DNA from: Trabulsiella odontotermitis
GTDB lineage: Bacteria; Pseudomonadota; Gammaproteobacteria; Enterobacterales; Enterobacteriaceae
Assembly: GCF_030053895.1 (NCBI RefSeq)
Contig: NZ_CP125781.1
Span: 2,914,001-2,978,000, forward strand
Reading direction: 5' to 3'
Length of the DNA: 64,000 bases
Part shown: positions 1-10,278 of the stretch, piece after piece
Numbering within the stretch: position 1 is the stretch's first letter
Layout: each line of letters opens with the position of its first letter
The notes under the pieces: model-generated
The model's input: only the letters and a program-made list of their open reading frames with translations
The model's database searches: none
Told to the model about the DNA's origin: nothing
Position numbers and translations under genes: made by a program

Positions 1-423
1 CTGAGTCTTGACAACCAGATTGACGCTACCACCGGCACCATCAAACTGAAAGCACGCTTTAACAACGAAGACGACGCGCTGTTTCCCAACCAGTTCGTCA
101 ACGCGCGCATGCTGGTGGATACCGAACAAAACGCCGTAGTGATCCCCACCGCCGCGCTGCAAATGGGGAACGACGGTCACTTCGTCTGGGTACTGAATAT
201 GGACAATAAAGTCAGCAAGCACAACGTCACTCCGGGCATTCAGGACAGCCAGAAAGTGGTGATCAGTGCCGGGTTATCCGCAGGCGATCGCGTGGTCACC
301 GACGGGATCGACCGGCTAACGGAAGGCGCGAAAGTGGAAGTGGTGGAAGCGCACAGCACCACCGCAGCCCCGGCAGAAAAACCGACCGCGCGCGACTATG
401 GACAGAAAGGAGCACGCTCCTGA
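1..423 (+). CDS. mdtA: MdtA, multidrug efflux membrane-fusion protein (C-terminal part only)
   Basis: The gene enters from the left edge in frame 1; about 140 C-terminal residues are present and the start is outside the window. MdtA is the periplasmic adaptor (membrane-fusion protein) that links the MdtBC inner-membrane RND pump to TolC. The visible part is the end of the beta-barrel domain and the membrane-proximal domain (IDATTGTIKLKARF near the edge, then VVIPTAALQMG), followed by a low-complexity tail ending KKGARS, as in the E. coli protein. Its TGA stop shares one base with the mdtB ATG, so it is the first visible gene of mdtABCD-baeSR. The BaeR-controlled promoter lies upstream of the window. 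Confidence 0.96.
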   Translation: MSLDNQIDATTGTIKLKARFNNEDDALFPNQFVNARMLVDTEQNAVVIPTAALQMGNDGHFVWVLNMDNKVSKHNVTPGIQDSQKVVISAGLSAGDRVVTDGIDRLTEGAKVEVVEAHSTTAAPAEKPTARDYGQKGARS

Positions 424-3400
424 TGCAGGTATTACCACCGGGCAGCACGGGCGGCCCGTCCCGCCTGTTTATCATGCGTCCTGTTGCCACCACGCTGTTG
501 ATGGTGGCGATTTTGCTCGCCGGGGTGATTGGCTATCGCTTCCTGCCGGTCTCTGCCCTGCCGGAGGTCGATTACCCGACGATTCAGGTGGTTACGTTGT
601 ATCCTGGCGCCAGCCCGGATGTGGTGACATCAGCCATTACCGCGCCGCTTGAGCGGCAGTTCGGGCAGATGTCCGGTCTCAAACAAATGTCGTCGCAAAG
701 TTCCGGCGGCGCTTCGGTGGTCACCCTGCAGTTTCAGTTGACGCTGCCGCTGGATGTCGCTGAGCAGGAGGTGCAGGCCGCTATCAATGCAGCAACCAAT
801 CTGCTACCAGACGATTTACCCAATCCCCCTGTCTACAGCAAAGTTAACCCTGCCGATCCGCCGATCATGACGCTCGCCGTTACCTCTTCCGCCATGCCGA
901 TGACCCAGGTGGAAGACATGGTCGAAACCCGCGTCGCGCAGAAGATTTCACAGGTCAATGGCGTGGGTCTCGTCTCCCTTGCTGGCGGCCAGCGTCCGGC
1001 GGTGCGGGTGAAACTTAACGCGCAGGCCATCGCCGCGCAGGGGCTGACCAGCGAGACGGTACGTACGGCGATTACCAGCGCTAACGTCAACTCGGCGAAG
1101 GGGAGTCTTGACGGCCCGGCGCGCGCGGTGACGCTGTCGGCGAACGACCAAATGCAATCCGCCGAAGAGTACCGCCAGTTAATCATTGCCTATCAGAACG
1201 GTGCCGCCATTCGCCTTGGCGACGTGGCGACCGTCGAACAGGGCGCGGAAAACAGCTGGCTGGGGGCGTGGGCCAACAAAAAACAGGCGATTGTGATGAA
1301 CGTCCAGCGCCAGCCGGGCGCGAATATCATCGATACCGCCGACAGCATCCGCCAGATGCTGCCGCAACTGACAGAAAGCCTGCCGAAATCGGTGCAGGTG
1401 AAAGTCTTGTCCGATCGCACCACAAACATTCGCGCGTCGGTCAGCGACACGCAGTTTGAGCTGATGCTGGCTATCGCGCTGGTGGTCATGATTATCTATC
1501 TGTTCCTGCGCAACATCCCCGCCACCATCATTCCTGGCGTGGCGGTCCCGCTGTCGCTGGTCGGTACGTTTGCGGTAATGGTGTTCCTCGATTTTTCGAT
1601 CAACAACCTGACGCTAATGGCGCTCACCATCGCCACCGGGTTCGTGGTTGATGACGCTATCGTGGTGATCGAGAACATCTCGCGTTATATCGAAAAAGGC
1701 GAAAAACCGCTGGCCGCCGCGCTGAAAGGGGCCGGGGAGATCGGCTTTACCATCATTTCACTGACCTTCTCGCTGATTGCCGTGCTGATCCCGCTGCTGT
1801 TTATGGGCGATATCGTGGGGCGTCTGTTCCGCGAATTTGCCGTTACCCTCGCAGTGGCGATTTTAATCTCTGCCATCGTCTCGCTGACGCTGACGCCGAT
1901 GATGTGCGCGCGCATGCTGAGCCACGAATCACTGCGCAAGCAAAACCGTTTTTCGCGTGCCAGCGAGCGCTTCTTTGATAACGTTATTGCCGGGTACGGC
2001 CGCTGGCTGGCGAAGGTACTTAACCATCCATGGCTGACGCTGGGCGTGGCGCTGGCAACGCTGGTACTCTCTGTTTTGCTGTGGATTTTTATCCCGAAAG
2101 GCTTTTTCCCGGTACAGGACAACGGCATTATTCAGGGCACGTTGCAGGCACCGCAATCAGTCTCCTTCGCCAGCATGGCGCAGCGCCAGCAGCAGGCCGC
2201 GGATAAAATCCTCAGTGATCCCGCCGTGGAAAGCATGACTACGTTTGTCGGCGTTGACGGCACTAACCCGGCGCTGAACAGTGCGCGTCTGCAAATTAAC
2301 CTCAAGCCGCTGGCGCAGCGTGATGACCGCGTGCAGACCGTCATCCGCCGTCTGCAACGCGAGATCGACGGCATTCCAGGCGTCGACCTCTATCTGCAAC
2401 CGGCGCAGGATCTCACCATCGACACCACCGTCAGCCGCACGCAGTATCAGTTTACGTTGCAGGCGAACTCGCTGGATGCGCTCAGCACCTGGGTGCCACA
2501 GCTGATGACGCAATTGCAGGCATTGCCGCAACTGGCCGATGTCAGCAGCGACTGGCAGGACAAAGGGCTGGCGGCGTATGTTAACGTTGATCGCGACAGC
2601 GCCAGCCGTCTCGGTATTTCAATGGCGGATGTCGATAACGCGCTGTATAACGCCTTTGGTCAGCGGCTGATCTCGACGATTTACACCCAGTCTAACCAGT
2701 ATCGCGTGGTGCTGGAGCATGACACCAGTGAAACGCCGGGGCTGGCGGCGCTGGACAACATTCGCCTCACCAGTAGCAGTGGCGGCAGCGTGCCACTGAC
2801 AGCCATCGCTAACGTTGAGCAGCGTTTTACGCCGCTGTCGGTGAACCATCTTGATCAGTTCCCGGTGACCACCATTTCGTTCAACGTCGCGCAGGGCTCT
2901 TCGCTGGGTGACGCCGTCGACGCCATCATGAGCGCTGAGAAAACGCTGAACCTGCCCGCCGATATTCGTACCGAATTCCAGGGCAGCTCACTGGCGTTTC
3001 AGTCGGCGCTCAGCAGCACCGTCTGGCTGGTGGTCGCCGCGATTGTGGCGATGTATATCGTGCTCGGCATCCTGTATGAAAGCTTTATTCACCCGATAAC
3101 TATTCTGTCGACGCTGCCCACGGCGGGCGTTGGCGCGCTGCTGGCGTTGCTGCTCTCCGGCAGCGAACTGGACGTGATCGCCATCATCGGCATTATCTTG
3201 CTGATCGGTATCGTGAAGAAAAACGCCATCATGATGATCGACTTTGCGCTGGCCGCCGAACGCGAACAGGGTATGGCGCCGCGCGAGGCGATCTACCAGG
3301 CCTGTTTGTTGCGTTTCCGTCCGATTCTGATGACCACCCTGGCGGCGCTGCTCGGCGCCCTGCCGCTGATGCTGAGTACTGGCGTCGGCGCTGAACTGCG

Positions 3401-3545
3401 TCGTCCGCTGGGGATCGGCATGGTCGGCGGTCTGCTGGTCAGCCAGGTGTTAACGTTGTTCACCACGCCGGTTATCTACCTGCTGTTTGACCGTCTGTCG
3501 CTGCACCTGAAGAGCCGTTTCCCGAAACGTGAAGAGGAGGCGTAA
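423..3545 (+). CDS. mdtB: MdtB, RND multidrug transporter subunit
   Basis: At 1040 residues it has the E. coli MdtB length. It is one of the two inner-membrane RND subunits of the heteromeric MdtBC pump, which exports bile salts, novobiocin and similar compounds through MdtA and TolC using the proton gradient. It shows the RND plan of two repeats, each with a large periplasmic loop. The proton-relay pair Asp410-Asp411 sits in the TM4 motif GFVVDDAIVVIEN, and the TM10 motif GIVKKNAIMMIDFAL supplies the relay lysine. It begins one base inside the mdtA stop and mdtC follows directly after its TAA, which suits fixed stoichiometry with MdtC. No frameshift or missing segment is seen. Confidence 0.98.
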   Translation: MQVLPPGSTGGPSRLFIMRPVATTLLMVAILLAGVIGYRFLPVSALPEVDYPTIQVVTLYPGASPDVVTSAITAPLERQFGQMSGLKQMSSQSSGGASVVTLQFQLTLPLDVAEQEVQAAINAATNLLPDDLPNPPVYSKVNPADPPIMTLAVTSSAMPMTQVEDMVETRVAQKISQVNGVGLVSLAGGQRPAVRVKLNAQAIAAQGLTSETVRTAITSANVNSAKGSLDGPARAVTLSANDQMQSAEEYRQLIIAYQNGAAIRLGDVATVEQGAENSWLGAWANKKQAIVMNVQRQPGANIIDTADSIRQMLPQLTESLPKSVQVKVLSDRTTNIRASVSDTQFELMLAIALVVMIIYLFLRNIPATIIPGVAVPLSLVGTFAVMVFLDFSINNLTLMALTIATGFVVDDAIVVIENISRYIEKGEKPLAAALKGAGEIGFTIISLTFSLIAVLIPLLFMGDIVGRLFREFAVTLAVAILISAIVSLTLTPMMCARMLSHESLRKQNRFSRASERFFDNVIAGYGRWLAKVLNHPWLTLGVALATLVLSVLLWIFIPKGFFPVQDNGIIQGTLQAPQSVSFASMAQRQQQAADKILSDPAVESMTTFVGVDGTNPALNSARLQINLKPLAQRDDRVQTVIRRLQREIDGIPGVDLYLQPAQDLTIDTTVSRTQYQFTLQANSLDALSTWVPQLMTQLQALPQLADVSSDWQDKGLAAYVNVDRDSASRLGISMADVDNALYNAFGQRLISTIYTQSNQYRVVLEHDTSETPGLAALDNIRLTSSSGGSVPLTAIANVEQRFTPLSVNHLDQFPVTTISFNVAQGSSLGDAVDAIMSAEKTLNLPADIRTEFQGSSLAFQSALSSTVWLVVAAIVAMYIVLGILYESFIHPITILSTLPTAGVGALLALLLSGSELDVIAIIGIILLIGIVKKNAIMMIDFALAAEREQGMAPREAIYQACLLRFRPILMTTLAALLGALPLMLSTGVGAELRRPLGIGMVGGLLVSQVLTLFTTPVIYLLFDRLSLHLKSRFPKREEEA

Positions 3546-6500
3546 ATGAAGTTTTTCGCCCTCTTCATTTACCGCCCGGTGGCGACGATCCTTATCTCGC
3601 TCGCCATCACCCTGTGCGGCGTGCTGGGGTTCCGGCTGTTGCCGGTCGCCCCGCTGCCGCAGGTGGATTACCCGGTGATCATGGTCAGTGCCTCGCTGCC
3701 CGGCGCTTCGCCGGAAACCATGGCCTCGTCCGTCGCCACGCCGCTGGAGCGGTCATTAGGGCGCATCGCCGGGGTCAACGAAATGACCTCCACCAGCTCA
3801 CTTGGCAGCACCCGCATCATCCTGCAGTTCGACCTCAATAAAGACATCAACGGCGCGGCACGCGACGTGCAGGCGGCGATTAATGCCTCGCAAAGTCTGT
3901 TGCCAACCGGTATGCCGAGCCGCCCGACCTACCGAAAAGCCAACCCGTCTGACGCGCCGATCATGATCCTGACACTAACGTCAGACACCTACTCACAGGG
4001 CGAACTGTACGATTTCGCCTCAACGCAGTTAGCGCAGACGGTGGCGCAAATCGACGGCGTGGGCGACGTTGACGTCGGTGGCAGTTCGCTGCCCGCGGTG
4101 CGTGTCGATCTCAACCCGCAGGCGCTGTTCCACCAGGGCGTCTCACTGGATGACGTTCGTAGCGCCATCAGCAGTGCCAACGTGCGTAAACCACAGGGGG
4201 CGATTGAAGATGGCAGCCATCGCTGGCAGCTTGCCACCAACGATGAACTCAAAACCGCCGATGAATACAAACCGCTCATCGTTCATTACAACAATGGCGC
4301 GGCAGTGCGTCTGGGTGATGTGGCGACGGTCAGCGATTCGGTGCAGGACGTGCGTAACGCCGGGATGACCAACGCTAAGCCGGCCATTCTGTTAATGATC
4401 CGCAAGCTGCCGGAAGCCAACATCATTCAGACCGTGGATGCGATCCGCGCCCGCTTGCCGGAACTCAAAGAGACCATTCCCGCCGCCATTGACCTGCAGA
4501 TTGCCCAGGACCGCTCTCCCACCATTCGCGCCTCGCTGGAAGAAGTGGAACAAACGCTGGTGATCTCCGTCGCGCTGGTGATCCTCGTGGTGTTCCTCTT
4601 TTTACGCTCCGGGCGTGCAACGCTGATCCCGGCGGTGGCGGTGCCTGTTTCGCTGATCGGCACGTTTGCCGCCATGTATTTATGCGGCTTCAGCCTGAAC
4701 AACCTGTCGCTGATGGCACTGACGATCGCCACCGGGTTTGTGGTCGATGACGCGATTGTGGTGCTGGAGAATATCTCACGGCACCTTGAAGCGGGGGTAA
4801 AACCGTTGCAGGCCGCGCTTCAGGGGAGCCGGGAAGTTGGTTTTACCGTTCTGTCGATGAGCCTGTCATTGGTGGCGGTCTTTTTACCGCTGCTGCTGAT
4901 GGGCGAACTGCCGGGCCGGTTATTGCGTGAGTTTGCGGTGACGCTATCGGTCGCGATCGGGATTTCGCTGGCGGTATCATTAACCCTGACGCCCATGATG
5001 TGCGGCTGGCTGCTGAAAAGCCATAAGGCGCACCAGCCGGTGCGCAAACGCGGTTTTGGCCGGATGCTGGTAGCGATGCAGCAGGGGTATGGCCGCTCGC
5101 TGCGCTGGGTGCTGAACCATACCCGGCTGGTCGGGGTGGTGCTGTTGGGCACCATTGCGCTCAATATCTGGCTTTACATCTCCATTTCGAAAACCTTCTT
5201 TCCGGAGCAGGATACCGGCGTGCTGATGGGCGGTATTCGGGCAGATCAGAGCATCTCTTTCCAGGCCATGCGCGGCAAACTTCAGGACTTCATGAAAATC
5301 ATCCGTGAAGATCCCGCCGTTGATAACGTCACTGGTTTTACCGGCGGCTCGCGGGTCAACAGTGGCATGATGTTTATCACCCTGAAATCCCGCGACCAGC
5401 GTCAGGAAACCGCACAGCAGGTGATCGACAGGCTACGCGTTAAGCTGGCGAAAGAGCCCGGGGCGAATCTGTTTCTGATGGCGGTGCAGGATATCCGCGT
5501 GGGCGGGCGTCAGGCCAACGCCAGCTATCAGTATACCCTGCTGTCAGATGACCTCGCCGCTCTACGAGAGTGGGAGCCGAAAATCCGCCGGGCGCTGGCG
5601 GCGTTGCCGGAACTGGCAGACGTCAACTCCGACAGCGATGACAACGGCGCCGAGATGGATCTGGTTTACGATCGTGAAACCATGTCGCGGCTTGGCATCA
5701 ACGTGGAAGCGGCAAACAGCCTGCTGAATAACGCCTTCGGCCAGCGTCAGATCTCGACCATTTATCAACCGCTGAACCAGTACAAAGTGGTGATGGAGGT
5801 GGATCCGGTCTACACCCAGGACGTCAGTGCGCTGAATCAGATGTTCGTGATTAATAACGACGGCAAAGCAATTCCGCTCTCGTATTTTGCCAAATGGCAG
5901 CCTGCCAACGCGCCGCTGTCGGTGAATCATGAGGGGCTTTCCGCTGCCTCCACCGTCTCCTTTAACCTGCCGACCGGGAAATCGCTGTCTGATGCCAGCG
6001 CAGCCATTGAACGCACGATGACGCAACTGGGTGTACCATCAAGCGTGCGTGGCAGTTTTGCTGGCACGGCGCAGGTTTTCCAGTCGATGATGCAATCGCA
6101 GGTGATCCTGATTCTGGCCGCCATCGCGACGGTCTATATCGTGCTGGGGATCCTGTACGAGAGCTATGTACACCCGCTGACCATTCTTTCCACGCTGCCG
6201 TCGGCGGGAGTCGGCGCGCTGCTGGCGTTACAACTTTTCGGCGCCCCATTTAGCTTAATCGCCCTGATTGGTATCATGCTGCTTATTGGTATCGTCAAAA
6301 AGAATGCCATCATGATGGTCGACTTTGCGCTTGAGGCGCAACGCACCGGCAATCTGTCGCCTGAGGAGGCTATTTTTCAGGCCTGCCTGTTGCGTTTCCG
6401 GCCGATTATGATGACCACGCTGGCGGCGCTGTTTGGCGCGTTGCCGTTAGTGTTATCCGGCGGCGATGGCTCCGAACTGCGCCAGCCGCTGGGGATTACC

Positions 6501-6623
6501 ATTGTGGGTGGCCTGGTGATGAGCCAGCTACTGACGCTGTACACCACGCCGGTGGTGTATCTTTTCTTTGATCGTCTGCGTTTGCGCTTTGCCCGCAAAC
6601 CCCGACAACCTGTGACCGGGTGA
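3546..6623 (+). CDS. mdtC: MdtC, RND multidrug transporter subunit
   Basis: At 1025 residues, the E. coli length, it is the second RND subunit. MdtB and MdtC form a mixed trimer in the inner membrane. The relay aspartates are Asp401-Asp402 in GFVVDDAIVVLEN, and a GIVKKNAIMMVDFAL motif lies near the end. It is clearly paralogous to MdtB over its whole length but distinct in the loops. Its ATG follows the mdtB stop with no gap. The stop codon lies two bases before the mdtD ATG, so all genes here are translationally close-coupled. Confidence 0.98.
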   Translation: MKFFALFIYRPVATILISLAITLCGVLGFRLLPVAPLPQVDYPVIMVSASLPGASPETMASSVATPLERSLGRIAGVNEMTSTSSLGSTRIILQFDLNKDINGAARDVQAAINASQSLLPTGMPSRPTYRKANPSDAPIMILTLTSDTYSQGELYDFASTQLAQTVAQIDGVGDVDVGGSSLPAVRVDLNPQALFHQGVSLDDVRSAISSANVRKPQGAIEDGSHRWQLATNDELKTADEYKPLIVHYNNGAAVRLGDVATVSDSVQDVRNAGMTNAKPAILLMIRKLPEANIIQTVDAIRARLPELKETIPAAIDLQIAQDRSPTIRASLEEVEQTLVISVALVILVVFLFLRSGRATLIPAVAVPVSLIGTFAAMYLCGFSLNNLSLMALTIATGFVVDDAIVVLENISRHLEAGVKPLQAALQGSREVGFTVLSMSLSLVAVFLPLLLMGELPGRLLREFAVTLSVAIGISLAVSLTLTPMMCGWLLKSHKAHQPVRKRGFGRMLVAMQQGYGRSLRWVLNHTRLVGVVLLGTIALNIWLYISISKTFFPEQDTGVLMGGIRADQSISFQAMRGKLQDFMKIIREDPAVDNVTGFTGGSRVNSGMMFITLKSRDQRQETAQQVIDRLRVKLAKEPGANLFLMAVQDIRVGGRQANASYQYTLLSDDLAALREWEPKIRRALAALPELADVNSDSDDNGAEMDLVYDRETMSRLGINVEAANSLLNNAFGQRQISTIYQPLNQYKVVMEVDPVYTQDVSALNQMFVINNDGKAIPLSYFAKWQPANAPLSVNHEGLSAASTVSFNLPTGKSLSDASAAIERTMTQLGVPSSVRGSFAGTAQVFQSMMQSQVILILAAIATVYIVLGILYESYVHPLTILSTLPSAGVGALLALQLFGAPFSLIALIGIMLLIGIVKKNAIMMVDFALEAQRTGNLSPEEAIFQACLLRFRPIMMTTLAALFGALPLVLSGGDGSELRQPLGITIVGGLVMSQLLTLYTTPVVYLFFDRLRLRFARKPRQPVTG

Positions 6624-6625
6624 AC

Positions 6626-8041
6626 ATGGTAGATCTTCCGCGTAGCGTTCGCTGGCAGCTATGGATTGTGGCCTTCGGCTTCTTTATGCAGTCGCTGGAT
6701 ACCACTATCGTCAACACTGCCCTCCCCTCGATGGCGAAAAGCCTCGGGGAGAATCCGTTGCACATGCATATGGTGATTGTCTCGTATGTCCTGACCGTCG
6801 CCGTGATGCTGCCTGCCAGCGGCTGGCTCGCTGACCGCGTCGGTGTGCGAAACGTCTTTTTCACCGCCATTGTCCTGTTTACCGCCGGTTCGTTGTTCTG
6901 CGCGCAATCCAGTACGCTGAATGAGCTGGTGATGGCCCGTGTGTTGCAGGGCGTGGGCGGTTCGATGATGGTGCCGGTCGGGCGTTTAACGGTGATGAAA
7001 ATCGTCCCGCGCGATCAGTACATGGCGGCGATGACCTTCGTGACGCTTCCCGGACAGGTAGGGCCATTGATGGGACCGGCCCTCGGCGGGATCCTGGTGG
7101 AATACGCCTCCTGGAACTGGATTTTTCTCATCAATATTCCGGTCGGGATTATTGGCGCGATTGCCACACTGATGCTGATGCCCAACTACACGTTGCAGAC
7201 GCGGCGCTTTGATGTGTCGGGCTTTATTTTGCTGGTGATTGGCATGGCGACACTGACGCTGGCGCTCGACGGGCAAAAAGGACTCGGTCTGTCGCCACTG
7301 ATGCTCGGCATACTGGTCACCGTCGGGCTGTTTTCCATTCTGTTTTATCTCTGGCATGCGCGTGACAACGACACGGCGCTGTTCAGCCTCAAGCTGTTCC
7401 GTACGCCGACGTTTTCTCTTGGGCTTGGCGGCAGCTTCGCCGGGCGTATCGGTAGCGGCATGCTGCCGTTTATGACGCCGGTATTCCTGCAAATCGGCCT
7501 TGGCTTCTCGCCGTTTCATGCCGGGTTGATGATGATCCCGATGGTCATTGGCAGCATGGGCATGAAACGTATTATCGTGCAGGTGGTCAACCGCTTCGGT
7601 TATCGCCGGGTGCTGGTGGCGTCAACGCTGGGGCTGGCGCTGGTCAGCCTGCTGTTCATGACGGTTGCGCTGCTGGGCTGGTATTACCTGCTGCCGGTGG
7701 TGCTGTTTGTGCAGGGAATGGTGAACTCCACCCGCTTCTCCACCATGAACACCATGACGCTGAAAGATTTACCGGACGAATATGCCAGCAGCGGCAACAG
7801 CCTGTTGTCGATGATCATGCAGTTGTCGATGAGTATTGGCGTCACCGTCGCCGGGTTGTTGCTCGGGCTTTATGGTCAGCAACATGTCGCTACCGACACC
7901 AGCGCCACGCATCATATTTTTCTCTACACCTACCTCAGCATGGCGGTGATCATTGCGCTGCCGGCACTGATTTTCAGGCATGTCCCCGACGACATCACCA
8001 AAAACGTGGTGATAAACCGACGTAAAAGGAGGGAATCGTGA
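6626..8041 (+). CDS. mdtD: MdtD, DHA2-type MFS transporter
   Basis: A 14-helix major facilitator of the drug:H+ antiporter-2 family, 471 residues, the E. coli MdtD length. The N-terminal helix carries FGFFMQSLDTTIVNTALPSM, typical of DHA2 proteins; GWLADRVGVRNVF is the TM2-3 motif A, and RVLQGVGGSMMVPVGR follows. In E. coli MdtD is not needed for MdtABC drug export; a role in citrate or iron-related export has been suggested, so its substrate stays uncertain. I chose ATG 6626 because it aligns with the E. coli N-terminus; an in-frame GTG at 6620 would add two residues. The stop overlaps the baeS GTG start by three bases. Confidence 0.95.
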   Translation: MVDLPRSVRWQLWIVAFGFFMQSLDTTIVNTALPSMAKSLGENPLHMHMVIVSYVLTVAVMLPASGWLADRVGVRNVFFTAIVLFTAGSLFCAQSSTLNELVMARVLQGVGGSMMVPVGRLTVMKIVPRDQYMAAMTFVTLPGQVGPLMGPALGGILVEYASWNWIFLINIPVGIIGAIATLMLMPNYTLQTRRFDVSGFILLVIGMATLTLALDGQKGLGLSPLMLGILVTVGLFSILFYLWHARDNDTALFSLKLFRTPTFSLGLGGSFAGRIGSGMLPFMTPVFLQIGLGFSPFHAGLMMIPMVIGSMGMKRIIVQVVNRFGYRRVLVASTLGLALVSLLFMTVALLGWYYLLPVVLFVQGMVNSTRFSTMNTMTLKDLPDEYASSGNSLLSMIMQLSMSIGVTVAGLLLGLYGQQHVATDTSATHHIFLYTYLSMAVIIALPALIFRHVPDDITKNVVINRRKRRES

Positions 8042-9441
8042 AATTCTGGCGTCCGGGGATCACCGGTAAACTGTTTCTCGCTATTTTTGCCACCTGCATT
8101 GTACTGCTGGTCACCATGCACTGGGCGGTGCGGCTGAGCTTTGAACACGGCTTTATTGATTACATCAAGCGCGGCAACGAACAGCGCCTGCAACTGCTGG
8201 GCGATGCGCTCGGCGAGCAGTATGCGCTGCACGGCAACTGGCGTTTTTTGCGCAATAATGATCGCTTTGTCTTCCAGATACTGCGCTCGCTCGAGCACGA
8301 TGGGGGCGATGATCGCCCCGGTCCTGGCATGCCGCCGCACGGCTGGCGGACGCAATTCTGGGTAGTTGATCAGGATGCCCATGTGTTAGTTGGCCCGCGC
8401 GCGCCCGTTCCACCGGATGGCACCCGGCGCGCGATTGTCGTCAACGGTGCCGAGGTGGGCGCGGTGATCGCCTCCCCCGTTGAGCGCCTGACGCGCAACA
8501 CCGACATCAATTTCGACCGTCAGCAAAAGCGCACCAGTTGGCTCATCGTCGCGCTCTCCACGCTACTGGCGGCGCTGGCGACCTTCCCGCTGGCTCGTGG
8601 TCTGCTGGCGCCAGTGAAACGGCTGGTGGAAGGTACCCATCAGCTGGCGGCAGGGAATTTTTCCACCCGCGTCACCGCCACCGGTGCTGATGAGCTGGGA
8701 AAACTGGCGCAGGATTTTAACCAGCTCGCCAGCACGCTGGAACGCAATCAACAGATGCGTCGCGATTTTATGGCCGATATTTCCCACGAGCTGCGCACCC
8801 CGCTGGCGGTACTGCGCGGTGAACTGGAAGCCATTCAGGATGGCGTGCGTCAGTTTACGCCGGAGTCCGTCGCGTCATTGCAGGCGGAAGTCGCCACGCT
8901 GACTAAACTGGTGGAAGACCTGCACCAGTTGTCAATGTCCGACGAAGGCGCGCTGGCGTACCAGAAAGCCACCGTTGATGTGGTGACGCTGCTGGAGATG
9001 GCGGCGGGCGCTTTCCGCGAACGGTTTGCCAGCCGCGGGCTGTCCATCGCCTTTTCGCTGCCGGAAACCATCACCGTGTTCGGTGACCGCGACCGCCTGA
9101 TGCAACTCTTCAACAACCTGCTGGAAAACAGCCTGCGCTACACCGACAGCGGCGGTAAGCTGCTGATTAGCGCAGTGACGGAAAATCATACCGTCACCAT
9201 TGATTTCGCCGACAGCGCGCCCGGCGTCACTGACGAACAGCTGAATTTACTTTGCGAGCGCTTTTACCGTACCGAAGGGTCGCGCAATCGCGCCAGCGGC
9301 GGCTCCGGCCTGGGTCTGGCGATTTGCATGAACATCGTCGAGGCGCACGGCGGCACGCTCAACGCCACGCATTCGCCTTTTGGCGGGGTTAGCATTAAAG
9401 TAGAGCTACCGTTGGAACGCGATTTACCGAGAGACGTATGA
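8038..9441 (+). CDS. baeS: BaeS, envelope-stress sensor histidine kinase
   Basis: A 467-residue inner-membrane sensor kinase of the BaeSR two-component system, which answers indole, zinc, tannin and other envelope stress. TM1 lies at about residues 13-32 and TM2 at about 163-183, enclosing a periplasmic sensor loop. HAMP follows, then the dimerisation/phosphoacceptor box DISHELRTPLA with His250, and an ATPase domain with an N box (FNNLLENSLRYTD) and the glycine motif GGSGLGLAI. Translation begins at GTG inside the mdtD stop and ends in an ATGA overlap with baeR. It is full length with every catalytic motif intact. Confidence 0.97.
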   Translation: MKFWRPGITGKLFLAIFATCIVLLVTMHWAVRLSFEHGFIDYIKRGNEQRLQLLGDALGEQYALHGNWRFLRNNDRFVFQILRSLEHDGGDDRPGPGMPPHGWRTQFWVVDQDAHVLVGPRAPVPPDGTRRAIVVNGAEVGAVIASPVERLTRNTDINFDRQQKRTSWLIVALSTLLAALATFPLARGLLAPVKRLVEGTHQLAAGNFSTRVTATGADELGKLAQDFNQLASTLERNQQMRRDFMADISHELRTPLAVLRGELEAIQDGVRQFTPESVASLQAEVATLTKLVEDLHQLSMSDEGALAYQKATVDVVTLLEMAAGAFRERFASRGLSIAFSLPETITVFGDRDRLMQLFNNLLENSLRYTDSGGKLLISAVTENHTVTIDFADSAPGVTDEQLNLLCERFYRTEGSRNRASGGSGLGLAICMNIVEAHGGTLNATHSPFGGVSIKVELPLERDLPRDV

Positions 9442-10160
9442 CCACGCTACCCATTGATGACAACGCACCACGGATTTTGATCGTGGAAGATGAACCCAAG
9501 CTGGGGCAGTTGCTGATCGACTATCTGCAGGCGGCGAACTACGCGCCGACGCTTATCAGTCATGGCGACAAAGTGCTGTCGTATGTGCATCAGACGCCGC
9601 CCGATCTCATCCTGCTGGATCTGATGCTGCCCGGCACCGACGGCCTGACGCTGTGTCGCGAAATTCGTCGTTTCTCGGAAGTGCCGGTGGTGATGGTGAC
9701 CGCCAAAATTGAAGAAATCGACCGCCTGCTGGGGCTGGAAATTGGCGCTGACGACTACATCTGCAAACCCTACAGCCCGCGCGAAGTGGTCGCCCGCGTG
9801 AAGACCATTTTGCGTCGTTGCAAACCGAAGCGTGAGTTGCAGGCGCTGGATGCCGAAAGCCCGCTGATTGTTGATGAAGGCCGTTTTCAGGCGTCATGGC
9901 AGAACAAGTTGCTGGATTTAACCCCCGCCGAATTTCGCCTGTTGAAAACGCTCTCCAGCGAGCCGGGGAAAGTCTTCTCCCGCGAGCAACTGCTCAACAA
10001 CCTGTACGACGATTACCGCGTAGTGACTGACCGCACCATCGACAGCCACATCAAAAACCTGCGCCGTAAACTGGAGGCGCTGGATGCTGAGCAGTCATTC
10101 ATTCGCGCCGTGTATGGTGTTGGTTATCGCTGGGAGGCGGACGCCTGCCGTATCGGCTAG
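9438..10160 (+). CDS. baeR: BaeR, OmpR-family response regulator
   Basis: A 240-residue cytoplasmic response regulator, partner of BaeS. The receiver domain (about 10-125) carries the acidic pair in LIVEDEPKLG and the phosphoacceptor Asp61 in LILLDLMLPG. The C-terminal OmpR/PhoB winged helix (about 135-235) contains LTPAEFRLLKTL and the recognition helix region DRTIDSHIKNLRRK. The family role is activation of mdtABCD, acrD and spy promoters. It closes the mdtABCD-baeSR operon, so the regulator is encoded within the transcription unit it activates. The start is fixed by the ATGA overlap with baeS. Confidence 0.97.
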   Translation: MTTLPIDDNAPRILIVEDEPKLGQLLIDYLQAANYAPTLISHGDKVLSYVHQTPPDLILLDLMLPGTDGLTLCREIRRFSEVPVVMVTAKIEEIDRLLGLEIGADDYICKPYSPREVVARVKTILRRCKPKRELQALDAESPLIVDEGRFQASWQNKLLDLTPAEFRLLKTLSSEPGKVFSREQLLNNLYDDYRVVTDRTIDSHIKNLRRKLEALDAEQSFIRAVYGVGYRWEADACRIG

Positions 10161-10170
10161 AATCTTCGGT

Positions 10171-10198
10171 TTACTCCCCTGCGACCCGGCGCTACAAT
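10171..10198 (+). promoter_or_regulatory. Candidate sigma-70 promoter for trhP
   Basis: A TTTACT -35 and a TACAAT -10 are separated by 16 bp, about 80 bp upstream of the trhP start. An 11-bp sequence (TACTCCCCTGC) that overlaps the -35 occurs again at 10219-10229, within the would-be leader. The call rests on sequence match only. Confidence 0.4.
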
Positions 10199-10278
10199 TC
10201 CGGCCCTAAATGTAAGGGTACTCCCCTGCCGCTTCACCGTGTGACGCGGATCTGACCTGTCATCAGAACGAGAAAATC

